Source: Pseudomonas sp. JUb42 (GTDB lineage Bacteria; Pseudomonadota; Gammaproteobacteria; Pseudomonadales; Pseudomonadaceae). From it: a stretch of DNA of 64,000 nucleotides. The position numbers were made by a program, and so were the translations under genes. Of this stretch, positions 44,729-52,767 are shown one piece after another. The stretch is taken from positions 62,001 through 126,000 of the forward strand of contig NZ_JANUFD010000006.1 of the NCBI RefSeq assembly GCF_024807945.1, written 5' to 3'. Under the pieces are notes generated by a model. The model was not told the DNA's origin. It did no database searches and saw only the letters and a program-made list of their open reading frames with translations. The stretch's first letter is position 1. The number at the start of each line of letters is the position of its first letter.

Positions 44729-45433
44729 ATGGCGACATGTACCGCACCCAGTAAGGGCCACCGCTCCGCAAGCGCGGCAGCCAATTGTCCTGCGTGTAGA
44801 AACCGCTATGGCGGCTATGGAGCACGCTCGTATTCCTCCCCCTCGTACTCTTCACCGTCTTCATCGTCCTCTTCATCTGGTAGCGGTGGGGGGCGGACGT
44901 CACGTGCACTGCCTAGTGGGGTTCCGGAAATCTATCGTCGTCCGCTTTCTGAGGTGCCAAGCCTCGTCCGCAGCGAGGTTCCAGCTCCGGCGCAGTCGAA
45001 CGGGCAAACCTACGACGTGTTCATATCTCACGCATCTGAGGACAAGGACGAATTTGTCAGGCCGCTGGCCAATGCGTTAATTGCAGTTGGGCTCAAGGTA
45101 TGGTTCGACGAAATGACCCTTCGTATCGGGGACAGCTTGCGCCAGAAAATTGATAAGGGCCTGGTTATTAGCCGTGTTGGACTAGTAGTACTGTCCCCCT
45201 CGTTTGTCAAGAAGGGATGGACGAACTACGAACTGGACGGGATCGTTACCCGCTCGGTGTCAGGCGAACAGATCTTGCTGCCGATTTGGCACAACATCAC
45301 CAAGCAGCAGGTGATGGATTTCAGTTCTTCGATCGCGGACAAGGTGGCGCGCAGTACAGCGGTGCACACCATTGATGAGATCGCTGCAGAGATCGCAGAT
45401 TTGCTGAAGTCCAAAGATGCCCAAGCATCCTAA
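44729..45433 (+). CDS. TIR-domain protein with CPxC N-terminus
   Basis: A 234-residue protein. Residues 1-25 contain GHRSASAAANCPACRNRYGG, a small Cys/His motif. A Ser/Gly-rich linker spans about 33-56. The TIR domain covers about 94-225 (YDVFISHASEDKDEFVRPLA, FDEMTLRIGDSL, SPSFVKKGWTNYELDG), with the candidate catalytic Glu at about residue 168. Bacterial TIRs hydrolyse or cyclise NAD+ in anti-phage signalling. No SLOG or SIR2 partner is adjacent, so it would act alone. ATG at 44729 is chosen over 44657 for composition. Confidence 0.85.
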   Translation: MATCTAPSKGHRSASAAANCPACRNRYGGYGARSYSSPSYSSPSSSSSSSGSGGGRTSRALPSGVPEIYRRPLSEVPSLVRSEVPAPAQSNGQTYDVFISHASEDKDEFVRPLANALIAVGLKVWFDEMTLRIGDSLRQKIDKGLVISRVGLVVLSPSFVKKGWTNYELDGIVTRSVSGEQILLPIWHNITKQQVMDFSSSIADKVARSTAVHTIDEIAAEIADLLKSKDAQAS

Positions 45434-46313
45434 CGCCAACGCATGCGCAGATCAGACTTGGAGATGATCGGGCATGCACGTTCGGTGCTGCCTGAAGCTG
45501 TCACATCTCTGCAGGCTAGGGACAGGGCCCGAGGAGTTGGCCACCGCTTGTCGCAACAATCGAGGCCCCTTTCTACAGGCCATGGTTACAAGGCGTTGGT
45601 CAGCCCCACGCCACAGGCGTGTCAATTCCGGAAAAATCCACCCTGCCCGCTCGTTGATATGCGAATACGGCTACTGGACGTAGCAATACTGTCCTCCTCC
45701 GTGATCCATGCTCGTCACTCTCGATCTAGGGCTGTCCCAAGCATAACGCCGGTGACGGTTTCGTCGCGCAAGGACGTTAAGCGCTAGGTACGGCATCTCC
45801 TCTCAGCCCAACCCTGGTCAGAAGTCAGAAGACGCGTTACGGGTCTGATCAGCCCGGTGAGCCGAGTCCCGTCAGCATCTAGGACGTCCACCTGTAGAAG
45901 ATTCAACGGCCTTGTAAACCACTTGTCTTACCTGTTAACCACGTCGGTTTACAGATCAAAAAATAGGTTTACAGGCTCGACCTTCCCGACTCAAGCGGAG
46001 CCAAAAATCGACGTGGTCAATTGGCATGCGAGTCATTTGAGCCATCGTCAATTTGAGCATTAATGCTAGGTCAGCTGCCTTCGCCAAGCATACGTCACAT
46101 GACGGGTTTGAGAGAGGCCCCCAGTACACTTCGATGCCCCGCTTCGCGCCTCGCAACACTATGCGCTTACCCACTGAAATTTGGCATTTTTTGGTGTCAA
46201 AAAATCGACCACGAAGAAAAACAATTTTCGCAACAAATATGAGTTGTAGGTGGTTCGAAAACTCTGCTAAAAACTGTCCCTGCTGGGTGTTACCACCCAG
46301 GTGCTCTTTAAAC
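45434..46313. other. Non-coding, repeat-bearing region between TIR and retron genes
   Basis: About 880 bases with no convincing gene. GGTTTACAG occurs at 45946-45954 and 45966-45974, with inverted GTAAACC at 45914-45920 and a related GTTAACC between. The region looks A/T-richer in its right half. It may hold the retron promoter. Confidence 0.4.
45914..45974. repeat. GGTTTACAG iteron-like cluster
   Basis: Two direct copies of GGTTTACAG 20 bases apart (45946, 45966), one inverted GTAAACC (45914) and a related GTTAACC half site form a tight cluster. It resembles a regulator-binding or replication-type iteron array, but no replication gene is nearby. Confidence 0.45.
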
Positions 46314-46433
46314 ATGACTCAATATTCGGGCTTGCGGTTGTTGACCAGGAAACTGGTCGCCTTGGTGTTCTCCTTGGCTTTCTTCGTCGCGCAGGTTGTC
46401 GCTGCCCATCGCTCCTCAGTGCTTAGCGCCTAG
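46314..46433 (+). CDS. Possible single-span membrane peptide, 39 aa
   Basis: A short frame starting MTQYSGLRLLTRKLVALVFS, followed by LAFFVAQVVAAHRSS. One hydrophobic segment after basic residues resembles small type I-toxin-like peptides. The ribosome site is weak (AGG 11 bases upstream). It lies between the TIR gene and the retron leader, so it may be part of the retron transcript. Confidence 0.35.
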   Translation: MTQYSGLRLLTRKLVALVFSLAFFVAQVVAAHRSSVLSA

Positions 46434-46484
46434 AGTAATCCCCAAGGTTATCCGAGGGTTTGTCTTTATCCGTTGATGCGTTGT

Positions 46485-46614
46485 GGCGAAATGCGATGCG
46501 GCGGTAATGCGGCGGACGGCTTATCAAGGGACTTGATAAGCAGAACTGTGGTTTGTAGTGGCATCTTCAGCGTTCCTTTCGGCCCGGAATGCTTAGCGGC
46601 GGGGCAATTTCGCC
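46485..46614 (+). ncRNA. Candidate retron msr-msd leader RNA
   Basis: A hairpin-rich, non-coding segment just upstream of the retron genes. GGCGAAATGC (46485-46494) can pair with GCAATTTCGCC (46604-46614) with one bulge, enclosing about 110 bases. Inside are a perfect 10-bp hairpin with 3-base loop (GCTTATCAAG / CTTGATAAGC, 46519-46541) and GCGTTCC / GGAATGC (46570-46592, one wobble). Retron RTs use such an RNA as primer and template. The exact a1/a2 ends and priming G are not established. Confidence 0.45.
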
Positions 46615-46634
46615 TGTCGTTAGGAACATCAGTC

Positions 46635-46886
46635 ATGGTTAATTTAAAGAACCTGGCGCGCCGCAAGGCTCGTCAGTCAATGCACAACAGTGAAGATGCC
46701 CGTGTCGTCGAGGTAGCTGCACCCCAACCTAAAGCAGGTCGGATTGCGTGGGTAAAAGCAAAGGCAGTGACGCTGCTGAAGTGGATCGCACGTATTCGTC
46801 TATGCATCTGGTTATGGGAAAAGGCTGTTGAGGGTTGGGATTTTGTCGAGACGGTAGTAATTCCATTTCTAGAGAACCTCCCATGA
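46635..46886 (+). CDS. Retron-associated small protein, 83 aa
   Basis: Lies between the candidate retron RNA and the reverse transcriptase. It has a basic N-terminus (MVNLKNLARRKARQSM) and a C-terminal Trp-rich amphipathic helix (KAVTLLKWIARIRLCIWLWE, then VVIPFLENLP), which might insert in or lie on the membrane. A membrane-acting toxin held in check by the retron would fit known retron logic, but this protein does not match an effector I recognise. ATG at 46635 is chosen over the longer frame from 46473. Confidence 0.55.
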   Translation: MVNLKNLARRKARQSMHNSEDARVVEVAAPQPKAGRIAWVKAKAVTLLKWIARIRLCIWLWEKAVEGWDFVETVVIPFLENLP

Positions 46887-46917
46887 CACAACAAACCACA
46901 TCATTCGAATTCAGACG

Positions 46918-46939
46918 GGCCGGTTCTTCAGAGCCGGCC
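46918..46939 (+). other. Hairpin before the reverse transcriptase gene
   Basis: GGCCGGTTC and GAGCCGGCC form a 9-bp stem (one G-T wobble) around TTCA, between the 83-aa stop and the RT start. It may stabilise the mRNA or modulate RT expression. Confidence 0.5.
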
Positions 46940-46958
46940 TATCATCGGAAGCTTGGAC

Positions 46959-48047
46959 ATGGATGCTCCGCTCTATCCACACTCCCCCATACACAGCATC
47001 AATGCATTGGCACGTGCTCTAGGAGAACCTGCTGAGAGACTTCTTGCGCTCGCTCAGCGTGCCTCCCGCTTGTATCGCTACGTGCCCCAAACAAAGAAAG
47101 ACGGCATAACTCCCCGACACACTTATGATGCCCATGAGCCGCTGAAGACCATCCAGCGTAAGATCGTAGATCGGATGCTCCGCAAGGTTGTCTACCCACG
47201 GTATCTGCATGGCGGTATTAGAGATCGGAAGCTCCCTCGCAGCATCTACTCAAATGCTCGGGTTCATACCGGCGCCAAAAAGGTAATCCTTCAGGACATC
47301 TCCGATTTTTTCCCGTCGATCACCACCGAGCACATCCAGCGTTTATTTGTAGGCCTGTTTCGCTTCTCCGCAGACGTAGCTTCCTTGCTTGCGAATCTAG
47401 TCACCCGAGAGGGACAAGTGCCACAAGGGGCAAGTACAAGTAGTTACTTGGCGAATCTGGTTTTCTGGGATATTGAGCCGGCACTAGTCACTCGCTTCGA
47501 GGCTCAAGGGCTGGCCTACTCGCGCTTCGCGGATGACATCACTGTCTCCAGCAGGAGTCCTATCCCGGCAGCTGTTACCACCCAAGTCATTGCATCTGTC
47601 ACGTGGATGCTCAGTCAGAAAGGTTGCTTGCAGAAGCGAAGCAAGTTGCACGTCCGAAAACGCGGGCAGGCTTTACTCTCAGGCGAAAGCGCAGAGGCAG
47701 TGACGGTTACTGGCCTGGTCGTGGACAAGCCAATTCCGGGGCTTCCTAAGAAAGCACGCCTGGCTATACGCGCCGCTGTGAAGCAACTGGAGGATCGAGT
47801 CAAAGGCGATCTGCGCCAGCTTAGAGCAGAGGATGAAAAAGAAGCGCGCCGGTTGATGGGACGCATCGGCAGATTGATCGCTTGCGGGCATCCAGAGGGG
47901 CAACGCCTGAAGGCTCGGGTTCGAGTACTACTGACGCGGGCACCACTTCTCGAGAGCTATGCAGCTGATGCCGAGCATCAGCCTCGGTTACCGGCCTCCA
48001 AATTACCCTCCTCGTATCCCGATACTCCCACAATTTCAGATCAGTAA
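46959..48047 (+). CDS. Retron-type reverse transcriptase
   Basis: A 362-residue RT. Landmarks are the retron NAxxH motif in IYSNARVH (99-103), catalytic Asp in VILQDISDFFPS (113), VPQGASTSSYLAN, the FADD catalytic box (190-193) and VTG (250-252), which binds the retron RNA. A basic C-terminal domain follows. ATG at 46959 has GGAAG seven bases before it; TTG at 46953 is an alternative. It would synthesise msDNA from the upstream RNA. No fused or following effector is seen, so the 83-aa gene is the best partner. Confidence 0.88.
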   Translation: MDAPLYPHSPIHSINALARALGEPAERLLALAQRASRLYRYVPQTKKDGITPRHTYDAHEPLKTIQRKIVDRMLRKVVYPRYLHGGIRDRKLPRSIYSNARVHTGAKKVILQDISDFFPSITTEHIQRLFVGLFRFSADVASLLANLVTREGQVPQGASTSSYLANLVFWDIEPALVTRFEAQGLAYSRFADDITVSSRSPIPAAVTTQVIASVTWMLSQKGCLQKRSKLHVRKRGQALLSGESAEAVTVTGLVVDKPIPGLPKKARLAIRAAVKQLEDRVKGDLRQLRAEDEKEARRLMGRIGRLIACGHPEGQRLKARVRVLLTRAPLLESYAADAEHQPRLPASKLPSSYPDTPTISDQ

Positions 48048-48057
48048 TCGAAGCCGG

Positions 48058-48270
48058 GAACCGTCAGGCCAAGTCACCTACCGAACTCCAGCATAAAGGA
48101 CGATGGTGTCCGCATATTTCTAAGCGGACGTGATCGCCCCATCCCCAGGATTTCCATGCGCGAACGGAGCTCTGATCCCACACTATTCGAAGCCCAGGTC
48201 GTCCAGTATGCCAGAGCGCGTCTCAGTTCAAGCCAGCCTTGCCCGGTTGATTATCACCCGTCGGTCTACG
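48058..48270 (+). mobile_element. IS66 left-end and tnpA remnant
   Basis: CAGGCCAAGTCACCTACC at 48064-48081 matches the left-end sequence of the IS66 copy at 19.7 kb. An AAGCGGACGTGATCGCCC stretch and an ATG at 48156 follow. The latter begins a degenerate TnpA (RERSSDPTLFEAQVVQ), frameshifted soon after. The rest of 48271-48491 holds nothing clear. Confidence 0.5.
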
Positions 48271-48491
48271 TTCCAAGCTGCGCTAAAACCGACTTCCCAA
48301 GCTCATGGGGTGTCACCTTTGATACTTCTCTCCCGGAGGATGCCCACAATCGATTGGGGCTTTTTAATGAGACACAGAAGGTCACGCAGAGCATTGCGTC
48401 TACAACCAGCTCATTGCGGCCAGGCGGTTCGAGATCCCCAGCATAGAGGGATATAACTTCCCGGCGCCGATACGTGCAATGACCTACCACT

Positions 48492-49196
48492 TCAAATGTC
48501 CATGGATTGTTCAAGTACCAGGCTCGCGAACTGGTTGAGGTCTCGGATCTGTCGGTGGGGTTTGCGCTCTAAATGGAATCCCATGATTCCCGCAGCCCGT
48601 GGGCCGTCGCGATCACACCTTTGAGAATCGCCAATCATCAGCACCCGCCCTACTCCACCGGTAAGGCAATGGCTAGGCTGCACCCCCATTTGATTACAAA
48701 CGGATTGGTAGAGGACAGGATCTGGCTTCACGCATCCCAGCTGATAACTGAAGGCATATCCGTCCAAATTTGGGAAAAAGCTTTTCACGATCGGGCCATA
48801 TGGATAGGCAAGGTTTGAGCAAATCCCGATTCGGAACCCAGCTTTTCGTAGCAACCCTATGGCTTCGACGGCATCGGGAAAAGGCTGAATCGACGACAAC
48901 TCCGTTTCCAGTACGAGACTCAACTCATCGAGCTTTGACGGAGTAAGTGCAATGCCCAGCTGCGACGCCGCCGCGTCCAGCGGCTGGTTCGTTGTCATCG
49001 CGAAATGCATCGTGTCCGAGGTCAGGGCGAGCCCCTGTCGACGCCCTTCACGCATCAGTTCTCGATAAGGATTCGTCCGCTGACCAATCCGCACAAGGGT
49101 ACCGAAAGCGTCGAAGATGATTCCACTAATCACAACGGTTTGCTCATCTGGAACAGCACAGCTGCAATCATCACGGCCCCCCCTTTCCAAACTCAT
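48492..49196 (-). CDS. HAD-superfamily hydrolase
   Basis: A 234-residue phosphatase-like protein. Motif I is GIIFDAFGTLVRIG (nucleophile Asp), motif II ICSNLAY, motif III KPDPVLY with Lys, and motif IV MIGDSQRCDRDGPRAAG. A small cap domain lies between I and II. ATG at 49196 overlaps the upstream stop (ATGA), although the conserved core begins some 23 residues later. The substrate is unknown. It is the last gene of a leftward four-gene cluster with the metallophosphoesterase. Confidence 0.85.
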   Translation of the reverse strand: MSLERGGRDDCSCAVPDEQTVVISGIIFDAFGTLVRIGQRTNPYRELMREGRRQGLALTSDTMHFAMTTNQPLDAAASQLGIALTPSKLDELSLVLETELSSIQPFPDAVEAIGLLRKAGFRIGICSNLAYPYGPIVKSFFPNLDGYAFSYQLGCVKPDPVLYQSVCNQMGVQPSHCLTGGVGRVLMIGDSQRCDRDGPRAAGIMGFHLERKPHRQIRDLNQFASLVLEQSMDI

Positions 49197-49585
49197 AAGG
49201 CGCGAACCACTGCCGACAGCGACATCGTTTTTCTACGACCATGATTGATCAAAACGTAGACCTTATTCTGCGTCTCGAAAAACATGCCGTCGCTGAAATC
49301 AACCAACGGTGACGAGCGTTGCCATTGGGCGATGCTGCTTTTGGTGGTGTTATTGAAGATGACACTGAGCATCAGCAGCATCACCGGCTTCTTTCCCTCC
49401 AAGGCCAACTCCTGAACAACCAATTCCGGCGCATCTAGGTCAAGCCAGACCCACTCATTGACGACGCAAAAGCTTCTGTCCGGGAACCTCGCCTGCGTCA
49501 TTCGGATTGCTTCTTGAAGATCAATTACCACCCCAGGCATTACAGCGCTTGGGCCAATGATCTGTTCAATATCGTGGTATGACAT
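49193..49585 (-). CDS. DUF6957-like protein
   Basis: A 130-residue protein with EAIRMTQARFPDRSFCVVNE, then WVWLDLDAPELVVQE and FFETQNKVYVLINHGRRK. I associate it with the small family DUF6957, tentatively. ATG at 49585 is chosen because AAGGAG lies five bases before it; the ATG at 49606 is weaker. It overlaps the HAD gene by four bases. A degenerate relative lies at 50852. Confidence 0.6.
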   Translation of the reverse strand: MSYHDIEQIIGPSAVMPGVVIDLQEAIRMTQARFPDRSFCVVNEWVWLDLDAPELVVQELALEGKKPVMLLMLSVIFNNTTKSSIAQWQRSSPLVDFSDGMFFETQNKVYVLINHGRRKTMSLSAVVRAL

Positions 49586-49638
49586 GGGAACTCCTTGCAC
49601 ATCCATTGCCTTACCTCACGAGCCTGGTTCGTCAGGCA

Positions 49639-49965
49639 TCACGGTCGCGCAACAGCGTCTCGGGTCATCGACAACACCACGGTCTGTTCAACCCCGTCGA
49701 CCTCCTCAATCATGAAGATAAGAAAGCTCACGATGACGTATCGGTCGCCGGCAGTGGTGACTACTATGGAATAGCCATGCCGCTCTTCTAATGCTGCCGC
49801 GTCATCGGTGACGATCGTGTCACCGTTTTCAAATCGTTTTCGGGAGTCGAAGAAAATTGCTGCTTTGAAACCCAAACCGCAGGGACGGGCGTCTAGCAAA
49901 TACCCGTGAACTTGGCCCTCGAAACTGAGCTTTGTGGCCTGGATCAATGAAGCTGGAAAATGCAC
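49639..49965 (-). CDS. Hypothetical protein, 108 aa
   Basis: A beta-rich protein (MHFPASLIQATKLSFEGQVH, then GFKAAIFFDSRKRFENGDTI) of unknown family. It lies 54 bp upstream of the DUF6957-like gene and 33 bp downstream of the metallophosphoesterase gene, all leftward, so it is probably co-transcribed. No metal site is apparent. Confidence 0.6.
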   Translation of the reverse strand: MHFPASLIQATKLSFEGQVHGYLLDARPCGLGFKAAIFFDSRKRFENGDTIVTDDAAALEERHGYSIVVTTAGDRYVIVSFLIFMIEEVDGVEQTVVLSMTRDAVARP

Positions 49966-49998
49966 TGAAAAAACCTCTACTCGCCCGCTTCAAGCTAT

Positions 49999-50736
49999 TC
50001 AAAGCGTGACCACAAACTGGTTGTTGAAATCGACCTCTTCCCCTGGATAACCTCTTGGATTGGACACAAATCTGATTCCGTTGATCGTCTCATCGACAGC
50101 CACGTGAGTATGTCCAAAGATCCAGAGGTCAATTTTCATATCCAGGAATTCCTGCCAGTTGTTGCCGTAACTTGCCCTCAGATGCGGATGCTTTCCGTAG
50201 TCCGGCACAAAGTGCATCAATGGCGGGAAGTGAGTCACCACAACCGTTTTTCCCTCGAACGGTCGCGCGAGCTCGCGGTGCAGCCACATACGAGACTCTT
50301 GCGCGACCTTGCGAGTCTGGTGGGGCACGAGCTTTCGATACTGCGGCTCTACGCGAATGACTTTGTAGTCGTTCATGAGCGCCCGAGCCTCAAGCATCGC
50401 CAATGGCGCATTCCCGGTACCTTCAAAATCAGCCCATCCGGTACAACCCAAGAAGCGGACACCGTCTATCACAAGCGTGCGCTGCTCCAGGAATTGAACA
50501 TGGGCAGCCTGAGGGTTATTCAACTGATTGAGCGTTTTATTCCAACTCGATTTGTAAAATTCATGGTTCCCGGCTACGAGAAGTGTCTCTTTTGAAAAGT
50601 GGTCGCAAGCCCAACTGGAACTTCGGCCTTTGATGTTGATGTCCCCTGCCAAGATCGCAACGTCATACAGGGCGGGGTCGGGCAGCTCGATGGGCTGGAA
50701 CTCGACATGGAGATCCGACATTACGAGAAGTCGCAT
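49999..50736 (-). CDS. Calcineurin-like metallophosphoesterase
   Basis: A 245-residue hydrolase with all family motifs: SDLHVEF (DxH), ILAGDINIKG (GD), VAGNHEFYK (GNHE), VVVTHFPPLMHF (H) and WIFGHTHVAVD (GHxH). These bind two metal ions and hydrolyse phosphomono- or diesters. No membrane segment is seen, so it is cytoplasmic. It leads the cluster with two small proteins and a HAD hydrolase. The substrate is unknown. Confidence 0.92.
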   Translation of the reverse strand: MRLLVMSDLHVEFQPIELPDPALYDVAILAGDINIKGRSSSWACDHFSKETLLVAGNHEFYKSSWNKTLNQLNNPQAAHVQFLEQRTLVIDGVRFLGCTGWADFEGTGNAPLAMLEARALMNDYKVIRVEPQYRKLVPHQTRKVAQESRMWLHRELARPFEGKTVVVTHFPPLMHFVPDYGKHPHLRASYGNNWQEFLDMKIDLWIFGHTHVAVDETINGIRFVSNPRGYPGEEVDFNNQFVVTL

Positions 50737-50851
50737 GAGTCAGGCCCCGCCTTGATGGCATGTAACTGCACGCCCTAGCCCACATAGCTGGTCTAAGCAC
50801 ATGCCTACAATGAGCATGATCCTCATGAAAAAAGAAACAGGCATCTCACCC

Positions 50852-51193
50852 TCAATTTTCAGTGGAGATTAACGATGGACATGACCCCTGAAGATTGGAT
50901 CTCTTTCTCTGACCAGGGCCCATCAAAATGTAAAGGGTCTTGCTCATTTCAAACCCATAGCTGTCGGTGAACGACCTTTGGAAAGCTGACCGAATCCAGC
51001 TCTCCAATCTGCCACCTGTTCGCACTATGGGCAAAGACGCTGGACGCGTAGAGCACGCATGGTTGCACCCGTCGCCAGCAACAGATTCGCGGTACTCGTT
51101 GGTCACCTCTATCTCGATCAGCATCCACTCCCTAACGATGCAGTACGGCTTCGCGACTTGTTGTCCTATTGCATGTTCACCAAACCTCAACAA
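50852..51193 (-). pseudogene. Degenerate relative of the DUF6957-like protein
   Basis: A 113-codon frame with CIVREWMLIEIEVTNE and FTDSYGFEMSKTLYILMGPG, aligning to VVNEWVWLDLDAPE and FSDGMFFETQNKVYVLINHG in the gene at 49193. The middle is divergent, and it lacks the N-terminal helix. The start would be TTG at 51193. It may be a decayed paralogue, or a short real one. The 51194-51573 stretch upstream shows no gene I trust. Confidence 0.5.
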
Positions 51194-51573
51194 TTAGGTA
51201 ATAGCTAAATCTCATGCTCCCGCGATCTACAAGCTCAGCTGTGAAGGGGGGGCGAAACCCAAGCGTCATAGCGCCATAGCTTTCGATTTATTGCTGAATT
51301 GACTCGCCCGAAGCCATCCACAGCACAGCGCTGAATCAGTCACACACATCCACCGACTGCACGGTTTACGGGTAAATTGATCCTGGTGCGGGAGGCATTC
51401 CCCCGCCGCCGCAAAGCGCCAATTCCAAGATCCGTTGGACAGAAGAGCCAAGAAAATGGGACGGGCCAACACCACCGTGAAACAGCCGCACCCCACCAGT
51501 CCGGCAATGATTACTATATACGGTAGAAACGGACTATGCAACGTGGCTTTATCCTCCCCTTTGAGGATCGCCC

Positions 51574-52053
51574 ATGACCCTGAAGCTTGCGTTTGCAGCT
51601 GTGCTGCGAGTTCTTCGCAATCGGAAAGGGCTCTCACAGGAGGGGTTGTCCGAGGCAGGCACTCGTACCTACTTCGCAAAACTCGAAAAAGGGGAGTCTG
51701 GTATCACGCTGGACAAGCTCGACCTGCTCAGCAAGGCACTCGGCACCAGCCCTCTGACTCTGCTTGCGCTCACGCTAGCCATCCGTGAAAACGAGCCTCT
51801 TGAATCCATCCTGAGCCGGCTCACCGCCGAGCTTTCAGAGCATCAGCAAGCCGGTTTGTTGGAAGTGCTCAAAGCGCAACTCAAGGATGACGCTCTGGTA
51901 GTGCGTAAGCCCGGCAAGCCAGTCGACGAAACCAGACTGGATCAAGTGCGCCTTCTCAAGATCGAGGGTTTGACGCAGAAGCAGATCGCCGAAAAATTGG
52001 GGCTGCCCAAGCAGACAGTGCACGACTTGTGGCATCGAGAATCCGATGCATAG
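51574..52053 (+). CDS. XRE-family regulator with second HTH
   Basis: A 159-residue protein. Residues 4-62 form an XRE-type HTH (RVLRNRKGLSQEGLSEAGTR, TYFAKLEKGESGITLDKL). Residues 122-155 form a second HTH (LLKIEGLTQKQIAEKLGLPK, QTVHDLW), similar to sigma region 4 or resolvase HTH. A linker helix lies between. It leads an apparent operon with two membrane proteins. A broken paralogue lies at 41104. Confidence 0.85.
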   Translation: MTLKLAFAAVLRVLRNRKGLSQEGLSEAGTRTYFAKLEKGESGITLDKLDLLSKALGTSPLTLLALTLAIRENEPLESILSRLTAELSEHQQAGLLEVLKAQLKDDALVVRKPGKPVDETRLDQVRLLKIEGLTQKQIAEKLGLPKQTVHDLWHRESDA

Positions 52054-52107
52054 GGCGCTTGGTCATACAAACCAAGAGGGAATTTTCTAGAGCATGGATA
52101 GCAGAGT

Positions 52108-52710
52108 ATGAGATGGAGCAGGTATCGGATTGGCTGGCGGGCAATTATCACAGCGGTAGTCTTTCTATTCGCGCTGCTCCAAGGTTTTTCGACGATCGTT
52201 GGGCCTTGGGCAGCTTACTTCTTCGCCCCTAGGTCATCCGATAGCCTGAACCCAAAACTGCTGGGCATGTGGCATGAGAAATTCCAATACCCCGAACCCA
52301 ATGGAGTCGCCAGCTTCGAAGGCACTATCGAATATTTTCGCAACAAAACATACCGAATCAATGGCCTACTGAAGAGCACTGTCTTTGCTCCTTCATCATC
52401 TACCACAGAAACCACAAGCTATAGATTCGATGGCAATGGAGAATGGCAAGCCACTGATGACGAATTGGAAATCAAGTTGCTGGATGTGCAGGTTCGAGTG
52501 GCCAACAAATCGCTCACCAACATGAGCGTCCATGGCCTCTCACCCAGTGCTGAAGAATCCGCGATTGAGCGAGGTCTGCTGCTAGCCAGGTCTCAGCGCT
52601 ATGACATTCGCAGCGCGAAAAAAGACGAAGTCGTGCTGGAAACAGGTGGTCTTCTCGCGGACAGCTTTGTCATCAAAATGAATCGTACCAAACAGATGTA
52701 CATGAGGTAG
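52108..52710 (+). CDS. Membrane-anchored protein, 200 aa
   Basis: An N-terminal anchor (AIITAVVFLFALLQGFSTIV, about residues 12-36) is followed by a probably periplasmic, beta-rich domain of some 160 residues (LLGMWHEKFQYPEPNGVASF, GTIEYFRNKTYRINGLL). The family is unknown. It starts 55 bp after the XRE gene and precedes a second membrane protein by 58 bp, suggesting one operon. It may sense or act at the envelope. Confidence 0.65.
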   Translation: MRWSRYRIGWRAIITAVVFLFALLQGFSTIVGPWAAYFFAPRSSDSLNPKLLGMWHEKFQYPEPNGVASFEGTIEYFRNKTYRINGLLKSTVFAPSSSTTETTSYRFDGNGEWQATDDELEIKLLDVQVRVANKSLTNMSVHGLSPSAEESAIERGLLLARSQRYDIRSAKKDEVVLETGGLLADSFVIKMNRTKQMYMR

Positions 52711-52767
52711 CAGCGCCCCACTGCCACTCCACCCTACCCGTCTGTTGTTTTTGTTGGAAGCGCCCCA

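Noticed and set aside
45914..45974. Possible CRISPR array
   Set aside because: Repeats are only nine bases and irregularly oriented; no cas genes are present.
46883..47035. 50-codon frame overlapping the 83-aa stop and the RT start
   Set aside because: The ATGA overlap looks tempting but the frame runs into the RT gene with poor composition; translation through it might only help RT initiation.
51266..51679. Leftward 137-codon frame with a hydrophobic stretch
   Set aside because: It overlaps the start of the XRE gene and lacks a ribosome site; the hydrophobic part may be chance.
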